This document shows positions 16,187 through 25,641 of a stretch of DNA of 64,000 bases, one piece after another. The notes beneath the pieces were generated by a model. It was given only the letters and a program-made list of their open reading frames with translations. It was not told where the DNA came from and did not search any database. The position numbers were made by a program, and so were the translations under genes. Position 1 is the first letter of the stretch. Every line of letters starts with the position of its first letter. Source of the DNA: CAWJMD01 sp963700925 (GTDB lineage: Bacteria; Actinomycetota; Actinomycetes; Actinomycetales; CAWJMD01); the NCBI GenBank assembly GCA_963700925.1, contig OY969553.1, forward strand, positions 3,410,001-3,474,000, read 5' to 3'.

Positions 16187-17502
16187 TCGCCGTCCAGCAG
16201 CTGGCGTAGGGCGTCGTCGACGTCGGAGTCGGTACGCGAGCGCTCGACCCACGACTCCGCGTAGCCGAGTGGGTCGTCGAGGTCGGCGGTCGAGGGCATC
16301 AGGTCGGGGTGCTGCCAGACCTCGTCGCGCGCCGCGGTGCCGTGCTGCGCGGCCATCGCCCCCCACAGGGCCGACGCGTCGCGCAGGCGGCGTGGGCGCA
16401 GCTCGAGACCGACCAGGGTCGCCAGCGTGTGCTCGGCAGGCCCGCCGGTGGCCCGGCGGCGGCGCACCGCCTCCCGCAGGCGGGCAGCCTGCGGCAGCTG
16501 CTCGCGGGCGGCCGCGTCGGTGACCTCGTCGACCCAGCCCTCCACCAGTGCCAGCGTCGTCTCCAGGCGGGTCAGCGTGGCCTGCTGCGCCGGGGTCCGC
16601 TGGGGCTCGAACACACCGCCGGCGATCGCCTGCTGCAGGGCGGCCGGATCGGTCGGGTCGACGGTGCGGACGGCCTCCTCGAGCGCCCCTGTGTCGATCG
16701 TGATGCCGCGCGCGAACTCCTCGACGGCGCTGAGCACGTGCGAGCGCAGCCAGCCTGCGTGCGCGAAGAGGCGCGCATGGGCGTTCTCGCGGAGGGCCAG
16801 GTACAGCCTCACCTCATCGGCCGGCACGTCGAGGCCCTCACCGAACGCGGCCACGTTGGCGGGCAGCAGCGCCGTGACGCCCGGGTCGATCAGGGGCAGC
16901 CCGATGTCGAACGCGCTGACCACCTCACCCGCGAGGGCGCCGACGGCCTGCCCGACCTGCAGCCCGAAGACCGAGCCGGAGAGGCGCCGCATCATGCTGC
17001 CGGCCTCGTCCAGCATCGAGCGCATCTCCTCGGGCACCTGCTCGGCCATCGCGGCCGCGAGCGCCGTCGCGACCGAGTCGGCCACCGGCTCGGCCAGGCG
17101 CTGCCAGGTCGGCAGGGTTGCTTCGACCCACTCGGCGCGCGACCAGGCGTGCTCGTCCGCCCCCACGCCTGGCACCGAGGTGACCGAGTCGAGCCAGAGG
17201 GCGGCGACCCTGAGCGCGTCGAGAGTCGACCGCCGCGCACTGTCGCCCACGGTGGCGTCGCCGGAGGTGGACGCGACCTTGCGGGCGGTGTCGCTGGCGA
17301 GGGTCCAGTTCACCGGGCCGTCGCCGCCGGTCGCCATCATCTGCTGCACCTGGGCCATCGCCTGGCGGACGACCGCGGGGTCGAGGCTCCCGATGTCCAG
17401 CCCCATGCTCTGCAGCTGGTCCCTCTCCTCCGGGGTCAGGTCGCCGGCACCCAGGCGGCGCAGCAGCTCCGAGATCGGGTCGTCGCCGGGCTGCTCACTC
17501 AT
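16183..17502 (-). CDS. DUF2342 zinc-dependent metalloprotease-like protein
   Basis: 439 residues of the actinobacterial zincin-like family DUF2342 (coenzyme F420 biosynthesis-associated in some annotations). The family HEXXH-like site is changed to REnAHxRLFxHxxWL (YLALRENAHARLFAHAGWL, about 240-258). A Gly-rich segment GSVFGLQVGQAVGALAGEV precedes it. The N-terminus is Gln/Met-rich and hydrophilic. GAGGACGG precedes the ATG. Activity is unproven. It is divergent from the epimerase gene at 17661. Confidence 0.85.
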   Translation of the reverse strand: MSEQPGDDPISELLRRLGAGDLTPEERDQLQSMGLDIGSLDPAVVRQAMAQVQQMMATGGDGPVNWTLASDTARKVASTSGDATVGDSARRSTLDALRVAALWLDSVTSVPGVGADEHAWSRAEWVEATLPTWQRLAEPVADSVATALAAAMAEQVPEEMRSMLDEAGSMMRRLSGSVFGLQVGQAVGALAGEVVSAFDIGLPLIDPGVTALLPANVAAFGEGLDVPADEVRLYLALRENAHARLFAHAGWLRSHVLSAVEEFARGITIDTGALEEAVRTVDPTDPAALQQAIAGGVFEPQRTPAQQATLTRLETTLALVEGWVDEVTDAAAREQLPQAARLREAVRRRRATGGPAEHTLATLVGLELRPRRLRDASALWGAMAAQHGTAARDEVWQHPDLMPSTADLDDPLGYAESWVERSRTDSDVDDALRQLLDGE

Positions 17503-17660
17503 GGTTCCGTCCTCGTTGGGCTGGGGCTGGGGCTGGTGCTCGACTGGTGCAGGACTGAAGGACTCTGCTGGACTCGCTGTGGCGTTGGCCGTGCCACATC
17601 GCGTCCCGACCACCATCCTGGCAAGCATCCGTACAACCGGGTCAACCGAGTGGAGGTGCA

Positions 17661-18776
17661 GTGGGTTCCCACACCGGTGTTCGCCCTCGGCGCACCTCGC
17701 GGCGCAGCGGCCCGACGGTCGCCGTCACCGCAGCCGCCGGTCCCACCGGCATCGCCGTGGTGCGAGCCCTCCGCGACGACTCGGGCGTGCGGTCCGTCGT
17801 AGCTGTCGACACCCGCCGTGCAGCGGTGGACGGCGTGACCTGGCGGATCGGCAACCCGTCCTCGCCGACGGTCGGGCAGCGCCTCGAGGGCGTCGACGTG
17901 GTCGTCCACCTCGCCTGCGCCGACAACCTCGGCCTGTCTTTGCTGCAGGACGGACGCATTCGACGCGCAGCCGCCATCCGCGGTGCCCAGGCGGTGCTGA
18001 CGGCAGCCGCCGCGGTCGGGGCCAAGCAGGTCGTGGTCGTCACCTCGGCGATGGTCTTCGGGGCGCCGCCTGACAACCCGGTGCCCATCCCCGAGAACGC
18101 GCCCCTGCGTGCGGTTCCCGACGACGGGCTGGTCGGCGACCTGATCGAGATCGAGCAGGTCGCGGCGGCAGCCGTCCGCTCGCACCCCGGTCTGAAGGTG
18201 ACCATGGTGAGGCCCGCCGCACTGGTCGGGCCGGGCGTCGACACCGTCATCACGCGACACTTCGAGGCGCCACGGCTGCTGACCCTGCGCGACGACCGGA
18301 TGGCCTGGCAGTTCTGCCACGTCGACGACCTCGCGAGCGCAGTCGCCTTCTGCGTCACGGCGGGTCTGGCCGGTCCGGTGACGGTCGGGTCGCCCGGCGC
18401 GCTCAACCAGACCGCCGTCGAGGCCGTCACCGGGATGCGACGCATCGAGCTACCCGGCGCCCTGGCCTTCTCGACCGCAGAGCGGCTGCACCGCGTCGGG
18501 GTGCTGCCCACCCCGGCGAGCGACCTGGCGTACGTCGTCTACCCGTGGGTGGTGGGGTCGGCACGGCTCCGCGACGCGGGCTGGGTGGCCGGCTACGACA
18601 ACGAGACCTGCCTGGGCGTCGTGATGACCGAGGTGCGCGGACGGAGCGCCCTCGCGGCACGGCGCGTCGGCGGCAAGGACGCGGCCCTCGGGGCGGCCGG
18701 CGCTGCCGTCGCCGTCGTGGGCACGGCAGCGATCTGGCGGCAGGCCCGCGCCCGCAGACGGCGCAGCGGGCGCTGA
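17661..18776 (+). CDS. NAD-dependent epimerase/dehydratase family protein
   Basis: 371 residues, extended SDR fold. The nucleotide loop reads VAVTAAAGPTGIAVVRAL (about 20-37), with VVVHLACAD and VVVTSAMVFGAPPDNP (the usual strand before the catalytic Tyr). No YxxxK is evident, so catalysis may be atypical or lost. A C-terminal hydrophobic stretch (ALGAAGAAVAVVGTAAIW) precedes a basic tail, suggesting a membrane-bound end. GGAGG is six bases before the GTG. It sits in a conserved actinobacterial gene block. Confidence 0.8.
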   Translation: MGSHTGVRPRRTSRRSGPTVAVTAAAGPTGIAVVRALRDDSGVRSVVAVDTRRAAVDGVTWRIGNPSSPTVGQRLEGVDVVVHLACADNLGLSLLQDGRIRRAAAIRGAQAVLTAAAAVGAKQVVVVTSAMVFGAPPDNPVPIPENAPLRAVPDDGLVGDLIEIEQVAAAAVRSHPGLKVTMVRPAALVGPGVDTVITRHFEAPRLLTLRDDRMAWQFCHVDDLASAVAFCVTAGLAGPVTVGSPGALNQTAVEAVTGMRRIELPGALAFSTAERLHRVGVLPTPASDLAYVVYPWVVGSARLRDAGWVAGYDNETCLGVVMTEVRGRSALAARRVGGKDAALGAAGAAVAVVGTAAIWRQARARRRRSGR

Positions 18777-18891
18777 CCTCCCAGCCTCGGCCCGTAGGGT
18801 GTCCGCACACGGTCGGGGAACCGGTGACCGCACGGGTGCGTTGCGCACTCGACGGGGATGGCCCCGTCCACGACCCGCCAAGGAGAGCTCG

Positions 18892-20013
18892 GTGACGTAC
18901 CAGGACCTGCAGAAGGTCGAGCCCCCGCTGGTCGCCGTGCCCTCGCCGACCGGCCGGATGGACTCGCGGACCTGGACAATGCTCCTCAGCGGCGTGGTCT
19001 CGATCCTGCTGTTCGCGCTCGCCACGATGCTGCCGCTCCCATACGCGCTCATGAAGCCCGGCCCGGTCCGCGACGTCCTGAGCGAGGTCGACGGCACGCC
19101 GCTGATCGCGATCAAGGGACGCGAGACGTTCCCGACCGCCGGCACGCTCGACCTGCTGACGGTGAGGGTCACCGGCGGCCCCGGGTCGACCACGACCGTG
19201 TGGGACGTGCTCGAGGGCTGGGTCGACCCGACGGTCGCCGTCCGTCCGGTTGACGAGGTCTTCCCTCCCGACGTGAGCGAGGAGGACATCGAGGCCGAGA
19301 ACGCCGCCGAGATGGTCACGTCGCAGGAGACCGCCACCGCGGCCGCGCTCGGCGAGCTGAACGTCCCGGTGCCCACGGTGCTCACCGTCGCCGGCTTCGC
19401 GGAGGACGCCCCGGCCGACGGCCAGCTCGCCGTGGACGACGTGGTGCAGTCGCTGAACGGGGAGCCGGTGGTCGACCTCCCCGAGCTGCGCGAGGGTCTG
19501 CAGGACGCCGAGCCGGGCGACACCGTTCAGGTGGGCATCACCAGGGGCGACGACGAGCAGACCATCGACGTGACGACCCTTGACGACGGGGAAGGGCGCA
19601 CGATCCTGGGCGTCTTCATCGACCCCACGTACACGTTCCCGTTCGAGGTGACCATCGCGATCGAGGACATCGGCGGCCCCAGCGCCGGGATGATGTTCGC
19701 CCTCGGCATCGTCGACAAGCTCACAGAGGGCGAGATGACCGGCGGCGAGAACATCGCCGGCACCGGCACGATCGACTCGGACGGTGCCGTCGGCGCGATC
19801 GGCGGCATCCAGCAGAAGCTGTTCGGCGCTTCCGACGCCGGGGCCGACTGGTTCCTGGCGCCGGCCGACAACTGCTCCGAGGTCGCCGGTCACGTGCCCG
19901 ACGGCCTGCGTGTCGTCGAGGTCGCGACCCTGTCCGATGCCCGCGACGCGGTCGAGGCGATCGGTGAGGGCGACCAGGCAGCGATCGACGCGCTGCCCAC
20001 CTGCCGGGGTTAG
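18892..20013 (+). CDS. YlbL-like PDZ / Lon-type serine protease, membrane-anchored
   Basis: 373 residues. One N-terminal membrane helix (about 28-48) is followed by a PDZ domain (about 165-245) and a Lon-like S16 peptidase domain. The catalytic Ser is in GGPSAGMMFAL and the Lys in GIQQKLFGASDAG, forming the Ser-Lys dyad. The catalytic part faces outside, as in YlbL. AAGGAG lies seven bases before the GTG. Its stop overlaps that of the convergent PPA1309 gene. Confidence 0.9.
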   Translation: MTYQDLQKVEPPLVAVPSPTGRMDSRTWTMLLSGVVSILLFALATMLPLPYALMKPGPVRDVLSEVDGTPLIAIKGRETFPTAGTLDLLTVRVTGGPGSTTTVWDVLEGWVDPTVAVRPVDEVFPPDVSEEDIEAENAAEMVTSQETATAAALGELNVPVPTVLTVAGFAEDAPADGQLAVDDVVQSLNGEPVVDLPELREGLQDAEPGDTVQVGITRGDDEQTIDVTTLDDGEGRTILGVFIDPTYTFPFEVTIAIEDIGGPSAGMMFALGIVDKLTEGEMTGGENIAGTGTIDSDGAVGAIGGIQQKLFGASDAGADWFLAPADNCSEVAGHVPDGLRVVEVATLSDARDAVEAIGEGDQAAIDALPTCRG

Positions 20014-20588
20014 GTGAGCGTGTCGGCCAGCGCGTGCACGAGCCCCGGGGCCAGGTCGGGGCCGGTACCGACCGCGAAGTCGTGGTCGTTGCTGCGCGTG
20101 CGCATGGCGCACGACGAGGTGCCGTCGCGCAGCACGCCGACGGCCAGGCGGACGTCCTGCCGGTCGGGGTGCGCCAGGAGCGCGCCGAGCGCCTGCTGGG
20201 GGTCGTCGGGCAGGTCGCGCTCGGCCTCAGGCGGCACGACGAACCGCTCCACCACCACCGCCGCGCCGTCGACCGCTTCGGGCCACGTGATCCTGCCGAG
20301 CACCTCCTCGACGCTGTCACCCTCGGGCAGCCCTTCCTGCTCGACGGACGTGATGTGCTGGGGGTCCGCGTCGGCGCTGGCTACGAGGTCCGCCGGCAGC
20401 TGGTCGCGCAGCGACTCGTCCCGGCCGATGGCCTCGGCCGTTCTGATCAGGGCGAACACGCGCAGCGGCCCGTCCCACCCACCACGAGCGACGTGCCGTT
20501 CCAGTTCGCGCACGGCGCGATCGAGGGGACCGTCCGCGCGCGACGGTTCGACCGTTGCTGAGTCGTTATCGTTCGGCTCCGCCTGCAC
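20010..20588 (-). CDS. PPA1309 family protein
   Basis: 192 residues. Matches the actinobacterial PPA1309 family, found next to ylbL-like and UPF0182 genes in many genomes; function unknown. Visible segments are DRAVRELERHVARGGWDGPLRVFAL near the N-terminus and the C-terminal GPDLAPGLVHALADTL. No membrane helix. GTG 20588 is preceded by AGGAT. Divergent from the UPF0182 gene with a 66-bp gap. Confidence 0.85.
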   Translation of the reverse strand: MQAEPNDNDSATVEPSRADGPLDRAVRELERHVARGGWDGPLRVFALIRTAEAIGRDESLRDQLPADLVASADADPQHITSVEQEGLPEGDSVEEVLGRITWPEAVDGAAVVVERFVVPPEAERDLPDDPQQALGALLAHPDRQDVRLAVGVLRDGTSSCAMRTRSNDHDFAVGTGPDLAPGLVHALADTLT

Positions 20589-20654
20589 GCCGCGATCCTG
20601 GCACGCCGTGCGAGGCTGTTGTGCACAGCCTCCCAACCCGAAGGTGTCCCTCCC

Positions 20655-23588
20655 GTGAGCTTCACCCCCGCATCGCAGGTCCGCCGACCGAGCCCGGCCG
20701 GGCGGCGTCGATCCCCCCTGGTGACGACCTTGGTGGTGCTCGGTGCACTGGCACTGCTGCTCGGGCTGGTCGCGGAGCTGTGGACGGAGGTGCTGTGGTT
20801 CCGTCAGCTCGACGTGGCGCGAGTGTGGACGACGCGGCTGCTGTGGCAGACGATCCTGTTCGTGGTCGGTGGCGGCCTGATGGCGGCCGGCGTCGCGACG
20901 AGCCTCCTGGTCGCCTACCGGTCCCGTCCGGTGTACGCGCCTGTCGACGCCGAGCAGCAGAGCCTCGACCGCTATCGCGAGAGCCTGGAGCCGCTGCGCC
21001 GCCTGGTGCTGTTCGTGCTTCCGGCCGGTCTCGGGCTGTTCGCGGGTTCGGCGGCGTCGCAGCAGTGGGAGACCGTGCTGTTGTACCTGAACGGTGGCGA
21101 GTTCGGCATCGAGGACCCGCAGTTCGGCCTCGACATCGGCTTCTTCGTCTTCACCCTGCCGTTCCTGCGCTTCCTCCTCGGATTCCTGACCGCTGTACTG
21201 GTGCTGGCGCTCCTGGCTGGGGCCGCCACCCACTACCTCTACGGCGGACTTCGCTTGCAGGGCAAGGGACCTCGGACGACTCCGACGGCACGCCGGCACA
21301 TGGCGGGCCTGCTGGCGGCGCTCGTGCTGGTGCAGGCCGGCTCGTACTGGCTGGACCGGTACTCGCTGCTCACCGCCGACGGCCCCCTGATCGACGGCGC
21401 CGCGTACACGGGCATCAACGCGGTGCTGCCGGCCAAGACCATCCTGACGATCATCGCCGTGATCGTGGCAGTCCTCTACGCCTACACCGCGTTCCGCGGC
21501 AGCTGGCGCCTGGCTGTCACGGGGCTCGTGCTGATGGTGGTGTCGGCCGTCGCGATCGGCGGCATCTACCCCGCCCTCGTCCAGCAGTTGCAGGTGAAGC
21601 CGAGCCAGCTGACGAAGGAGGAGCCGTACCTCGAGCGCAACATCCAGGCCACGCGGGCTGCCTACGGGCTCGAGGATGTCGAGATCCAGTCGTACACACC
21701 GGAAGTGACCGGTACAGCAGGCGCGCTGACCGACGACGCGCAGACCGCCGCCAGCATCCGGCTGCTCGACCCCGCCCTGGTCAGCCCGGCGTTTCGTCAG
21801 CTGCAGCGCAACAAGCAGTACTACAACTTCCCCGACCCCCTCGACGTCGGTCGCTACGACATCGAGGGGCAGAGCCGCGACAGCGTGATCGCCGTCCGTG
21901 AGCTCGACCTCGGCGGTCTCTCGGACGGCCAGCGCACGTGGGTCAACGACCACACGGTCTACACCCACGGCTTCGGCGTCGTCGCCGCCTACGGAAACCA
22001 GCGCAGCAAGGACGGTCAGCCCGCCTTCTTCCAGCAGGGCATCCCGTCGGTGGGCGAGCTGGGGGACTACGAGCCGCGCATCTACTTCGGCGAGCGGTCG
22101 CCCCAGTTCTCGATCGTCGGTGGACCCGAGGGCTCGGACGTGCGCGAGCTCGACTTCCCGACGGACGAGGACGGCGGCAACGGCCAGGCCAACACCACGT
22201 TCAACGGCGACGGCGGACCGAGAATGGGCGACCCGTTGACGCGCCTGCTGTACGCGATCAAGTTCCGCGACCAGAACATCCTGCTGTCCGACAGCGTGAA
22301 CAGCGAGTCTCAGATCCTCTACGACCGCACGCCGCGTGAGCGACTGGAGAAGGTCGCGCCGTTCCTGACGTTCGACGGCGACCCGTACCCCGCCGTGGTT
22401 GACGGTCAGGTCCTCTGGATCGTCGACGCCTACACCACCACCGACGCCTACCCCTACTCTGACCGGCAGCCCCTGGGCGAGACGACGACCGACTCCCTGA
22501 GCTCGCAGTCGGAGGCCATGGCGGCGCGGGGCGACGTGAACTACATCCGCAACTCGGTCAAGGCCACGGTGAACGCGTACGACGGCAGCGTGAACCTGTA
22601 CCAGTGGGACGCTGACGACCCGCTGCTGGACGCGTGGATGTCCGCGTTCCCCGGTGTCGTGAAGCCGATCTCGGAGATCGACGGTGAGCTGATGGCCCAC
22701 CTGCGCTACCCCGAGGACCTGTTCAAGGTGCAGCGCGAGGTGCTCGGGCGCTACCACGTCACCGACCCTGGGGCGTTCTTCACCGGCGGTGACTACTGGC
22801 AGACACCGGTCGACCCGACCAGCGCGGCAGCCGAGGCCAAGAACCAGCCGCCGTACTACCTGACGCTCCAGATGCCCGGACAGGACTCGGCGTCCTTCTC
22901 GCTCACCTCCACGTACATCCCGAGATCGACGAGCGAGAACGTGTCGAACGTGTTGACCGGCTTCGTCGCAGTGGACGCGGACGCGGGCGCCGAGGCGGGC
23001 CGCAAGGCCGACGGTTACGGCACGCTGCGCCTGTTGTCGCTCCCACGCAACGACGCTGTCGCCGGACCGGGGCAGGTGCAGAACGAGTTCAACTCCAGCG
23101 AGGCGCAGGAACAGCTGAACATTCTGAGACAAGGCAACTCGCGCGTCACCAACGGCAACCTGCTGACCCTTCCGATCGGCGGTGGGCTGCTCTACGTGCA
23201 GCCCGTCTACATCCAGTCGCAGGGGGAGACGTCGTACCCGCTGCTGCAACGCGTACTGGTCGCGTTCGGTGAGGAGATCGGGTTCGCCACCACCCTCGAC
23301 GAGGCACTCGACCAGGTGTTCGGGGGCGACTCCGGCGCGACGACCGGTGACGCCGGTGCAGGCGAAGGCGACGAGGGCGACGGGACGGAGCCGCCGACCC
23401 TGGACGCGCAGCAGCGGCTCGCGCAGGCCCTCGAGGTGGCGCGGCAGGCGATCCTGGACGGCGAGGCCGCGCTGGCGGAGCAGGACTTCTCCGCCTACGG
23501 CGAGGCCCAGCAGCAACTGAAGGACGCCATCGAGGATGCTGCAGCTGCCGAGGCCGAGATCAGCGGGGCGCCTGCGACGACGCCGTAG
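20655..23588 (+). CDS. UPF0182 family large membrane protein
   Basis: 977 residues. Seven predicted membrane helices occupy roughly the first 330 residues (for example LVTTLVVLGALALLLGLVAE and GFFVFTLPFLRFLLGFLTAV). A large extracytoplasmic domain follows, with family motifs such as YLERNIQATRAAYGL and TYTTDAYPYS-like VDAYTTTDAYPYSD. The C-terminus is acidic and Gln/Ala-rich, probably a coiled coil. Function unknown. I use GTG 20655, which has AAGGTG about nine bases upstream; GTG 20619 would add 12 residues. Confidence 0.92.
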   Translation: MSFTPASQVRRPSPAGRRRSPLVTTLVVLGALALLLGLVAELWTEVLWFRQLDVARVWTTRLLWQTILFVVGGGLMAAGVATSLLVAYRSRPVYAPVDAEQQSLDRYRESLEPLRRLVLFVLPAGLGLFAGSAASQQWETVLLYLNGGEFGIEDPQFGLDIGFFVFTLPFLRFLLGFLTAVLVLALLAGAATHYLYGGLRLQGKGPRTTPTARRHMAGLLAALVLVQAGSYWLDRYSLLTADGPLIDGAAYTGINAVLPAKTILTIIAVIVAVLYAYTAFRGSWRLAVTGLVLMVVSAVAIGGIYPALVQQLQVKPSQLTKEEPYLERNIQATRAAYGLEDVEIQSYTPEVTGTAGALTDDAQTAASIRLLDPALVSPAFRQLQRNKQYYNFPDPLDVGRYDIEGQSRDSVIAVRELDLGGLSDGQRTWVNDHTVYTHGFGVVAAYGNQRSKDGQPAFFQQGIPSVGELGDYEPRIYFGERSPQFSIVGGPEGSDVRELDFPTDEDGGNGQANTTFNGDGGPRMGDPLTRLLYAIKFRDQNILLSDSVNSESQILYDRTPRERLEKVAPFLTFDGDPYPAVVDGQVLWIVDAYTTTDAYPYSDRQPLGETTTDSLSSQSEAMAARGDVNYIRNSVKATVNAYDGSVNLYQWDADDPLLDAWMSAFPGVVKPISEIDGELMAHLRYPEDLFKVQREVLGRYHVTDPGAFFTGGDYWQTPVDPTSAAAEAKNQPPYYLTLQMPGQDSASFSLTSTYIPRSTSENVSNVLTGFVAVDADAGAEAGRKADGYGTLRLLSLPRNDAVAGPGQVQNEFNSSEAQEQLNILRQGNSRVTNGNLLTLPIGGGLLYVQPVYIQSQGETSYPLLQRVLVAFGEEIGFATTLDEALDQVFGGDSGATTGDAGAGEGDEGDGTEPPTLDAQQRLAQALEVARQAILDGEAALAEQDFSAYGEAQQQLKDAIEDAAAAEAEISGAPATTP

Positions 23589-23642
23589 GGCTGCGTCAGG
23601 ATTTGCCCTGCGCGACACCGCCACGTAACGTAGGCGGTGCGA

Positions 23643-23719
23643 CGCGGGGTGGAGCAGCTCGGTAGCTCGCTGGGCTCATAACCCAGAGGTCGCAGGTTCA
23701 AATCCTGCCCCCGCTACCA
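23643..23719 (+). tRNA. Initiator tRNA-Met (CAT)
   Basis: A complete 77-nt cloverleaf with encoded CCA. The anticodon loop is CTCATAA, and the anticodon stem holds the three G-C pairs typical of initiators (CTGGG / CCCAG). Position 1 (C) faces T at position 72, so the end of the acceptor stem is unpaired, the hallmark that marks an initiator. The D arm is GAGC/GCTC and the T arm GCAGG/CCTGC. Its 3' half also serves as the left attachment site of the island that follows. Confidence 0.97.
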
Positions 23720-23721
23720 AA
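23683..23721 (+). repeat. attL: 39-bp direct repeat, left copy
   Basis: Begins in the 3' side of the anticodon stem and runs through the T arm and acceptor to CCA plus two further A. It is identical over 39 bases to 32096-32134. Integration leaves the tRNA gene intact here. Confidence 0.9.
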
Positions 23722-23731
23722 GAAAGTGCAC

Positions 23732-23769
23732 GTCAGAGGCCCCCAGGCGAAAGCCAGGGGGCCTCTGAC
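23732..23769 (+). terminator. Hairpin after tRNA-fMet (island side)
   Basis: 13-bp perfect stem (GTCAGAGGCCCCC and its complement) with an inner GGC-GAAA-GCC hairpin. It lies 13 bases past the tRNA, inside the island, so the element carries a terminator that restores tRNA 3' termination. Hairpins of the same core recur at 32138-32170 and 36560-36593. Confidence 0.75.
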
Positions 23770-23800
23770 ATGGACGATGCGTGCAGGAAATGCGAGCGTC

Positions 23801-23816
23801 GGACGTCGGGTGAAGG
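23801..23816. repeat. Target-site duplication of IS481 element, left copy
   Basis: GGACGTCGGGTGAAGG, repeated exactly and in the same orientation at 25602-25617, flush with the TGT and ACA ends of the insertion sequence. Sixteen bases is at the long end for IS481-family duplications. Confidence 0.75.
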
Positions 23817-25601
23817 TGTGCAGTTCCGGTTCATCCTTGACCATCGGGTTCCGGTAGGTGGGTTCCAGTTCGCGGACGCGGGTTCGGTTCCTGCGCGACA
23901 GGTGTTCGGTAGGTGGGTGACAGTCGTTCCGGTTCCTGGGTGACACTCCGGCCTGTTGCGGCCGGTCCCGGTGGCTCGTTTCGTTGGCCGACAGGTCTGC
24001 GAAAGGAGCCGGGATGTTGCGGGAGTTGCTGGTGGCTGAGCAGCGGTATCGGGCGGTGCTGGAGGTCCTGGACGGGGCCACCGTGACCGAGGTCGCCCGC
24101 CTGTATGGGGTGCAGCGTCAGACCGTTCATGACTGGCTGCGCCGGTATGCCGCTGACGGCGGCGCGGTGAACTTGGAGGACCGGTCCTCGCGTCCGCATT
24201 CGTGTCCGCACCAGATGCCGGCGGTGGTCGAGGCGCGGATCCTGGCGTTGCGTGATGAGCATCCGTTGTGGGGTCCGGACCGGATCCGCTACCAGCTGGG
24301 GCGGGAGGCGGTCTGGCCGGTGCCTAGCCGGTCCGGGGTGTACCGGGCCCTGGTCCGGGGCGGCCGGATCGACCCGGCGAAGCGGCGCCGGAAGCGGGCC
24401 GACTACCGGCGCTGGGAGCGGGGCCGGCCGATGGAGCTGTGGCAGATGGATGTGGTCGGTGGGATCCATCTGGGTGACGGGTCCGAGGTCAAGTGCGTGA
24501 CCGGGATCGATGACAACTCCCGGTTCGTGGTCTCGGCGATGCTGGTGGCCCGGGCGAGGGCGCGGCCGGTCTGTGAGGCGCTGCTGGCGGCGTTGAAGCG
24601 TCATGGCATCCCGGAGCAGATCCTCACCGATAACGGGAAGGTGTTCACCGGCCGGTTCGGGCCGGGCGGGTCGAGCAGTGAGGTGTTGTTCGACCGGATC
24701 TGCGCCGAGAACGGGATCAGGCACCTGCTGACCGCGCCCCGGTCGCCGACCACGACCGGGAAGGTGGAGCGGCTGCATAAGACGATGCGGCTGGAGTTCT
24801 TCGGCGCCGCCGACGGCCAGTACCAGGGCCTGGCCGAGCTGCAGGCCGCGCTGGATCAGTGGGTGGCGCACTACAACACTGAGCGGCCGCACCAGTCGCT
24901 GGGGATGCGGCCCCCGATTGACCGGTTCGTGCTGGCCGGGCCCGGCACCGCGCAGGGTGACCTGGCCGTGGTCGACCCGGTGCCGGTGTTCGTACCCCGG
25001 CCTCGCCTGGACCTGCACCAGCCCGCGGGTCCGCGGCTGCCCGGGGTGCAGCGCTGGGTCGACCAGCGTGGTGTGGTCCGGTTGGCCGGGTTCTCCTACC
25101 GGGTCCCGATCGTGCTGGCCGGGGAACCGGTCGAGGCGGTGGTGTCCGAGAACCTGGTCCAGATCTTCCACCGCGAGGTGCTGGTCGCCAGCCACGCCCA
25201 GCGCCGAAAGCCCGGTCAGGACACCCCGGCTCGGCCGCGGCAGGGCACCCGGACCGCCCGGACCGCGACCACCGGACCGACCGTGACCAGGATCGCCGAC
25301 CACACCGGCTGCGTCTCCTTCGCCGGCACGATGTACCGGGCCGGGAACGCCTGGCGGGGCAAGGCGCTGCAGGTCTCGATCGTCGCCGGGTCGGTCCAGT
25401 TGGCCTGCGAGGGAGTGATTGTGCGGGTCCACCCGATCCGGCACGACCCCGCCAAAGAGCACGGCGCATTCGCTACCCCGAACGGCCGACCCCGCAAACC
25501 ACGGAAGGACCCGACGGCCGCAGCCGGTCAGTCATCACTCACCGGATGAGTGTCTGGCGGGAACCGGAACTGTTCCGTCACCCGGGTGCCGAACCTTGAC
25601 A
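23817..25601 (+). mobile_element. IS481-family insertion sequence, apparently complete
   Basis: 1785 bp with 5' TGT and 3' ACA ends flush to a 16-bp direct repeat. The ends are related but imperfect inverted repeats. The 5' end holds several copies of a GTTCCGGT-type word (near 23823, 23845, 23880 and 23927), and the 3' end holds its complement, probably transposase-binding sites. The single transposase frame is intact. The clean duplication suggests recent insertion into the island. Confidence 0.8.
24014..25549 (+). CDS. IS481-family DDE transposase
   Basis: 511 residues. An N-terminal helix-turn-helix (VTEVARLYGVQRQTVHDWLRRY, about 25-46) is followed by a retroviral-integrase-like core with the catalytic triad: Asp in LWQMDVVGG, Asp in ILTDNGKVF and Glu in GKVERLHKTMR. 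The C-terminal HYNTERPHQSLG is typical, and a basic extension of about 180 residues follows. GAAAGGAGC precedes ATG 24014. No frameshift, so the element may still be active. Confidence 0.93.
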   Translation: MLRELLVAEQRYRAVLEVLDGATVTEVARLYGVQRQTVHDWLRRYAADGGAVNLEDRSSRPHSCPHQMPAVVEARILALRDEHPLWGPDRIRYQLGREAVWPVPSRSGVYRALVRGGRIDPAKRRRKRADYRRWERGRPMELWQMDVVGGIHLGDGSEVKCVTGIDDNSRFVVSAMLVARARARPVCEALLAALKRHGIPEQILTDNGKVFTGRFGPGGSSSEVLFDRICAENGIRHLLTAPRSPTTTGKVERLHKTMRLEFFGAADGQYQGLAELQAALDQWVAHYNTERPHQSLGMRPPIDRFVLAGPGTAQGDLAVVDPVPVFVPRPRLDLHQPAGPRLPGVQRWVDQRGVVRLAGFSYRVPIVLAGEPVEAVVSENLVQIFHREVLVASHAQRRKPGQDTPARPRQGTRTARTATTGPTVTRIADHTGCVSFAGTMYRAGNAWRGKALQVSIVAGSVQLACEGVIVRVHPIRHDPAKEHGAFATPNGRPRKPRKDPTAAAGQSSLTG

Positions 25602-25617
25602 GGACGTCGGGTGAAGG
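25602..25617. repeat. Target-site duplication of IS481 element, right copy
   Basis: Exact second copy of the 16-bp word at 23801-23816, starting directly after the ACA end of the insertion sequence. The MOSC gene stop lies 25 bp further on, so the insertion landed just downstream of that gene without breaking it. Confidence 0.75.
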
Positions 25618-25641
25618 CTGACGAAACGTGCGGCTGGGCTA

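Noticed and set aside
20589..23624. Long minus-strand open frame opposite UPF0182
   Set aside because: Only the part beyond the GTG at 20588 is a real gene (PPA1309). The rest is the complement of the UPF0182 gene, with no family features.
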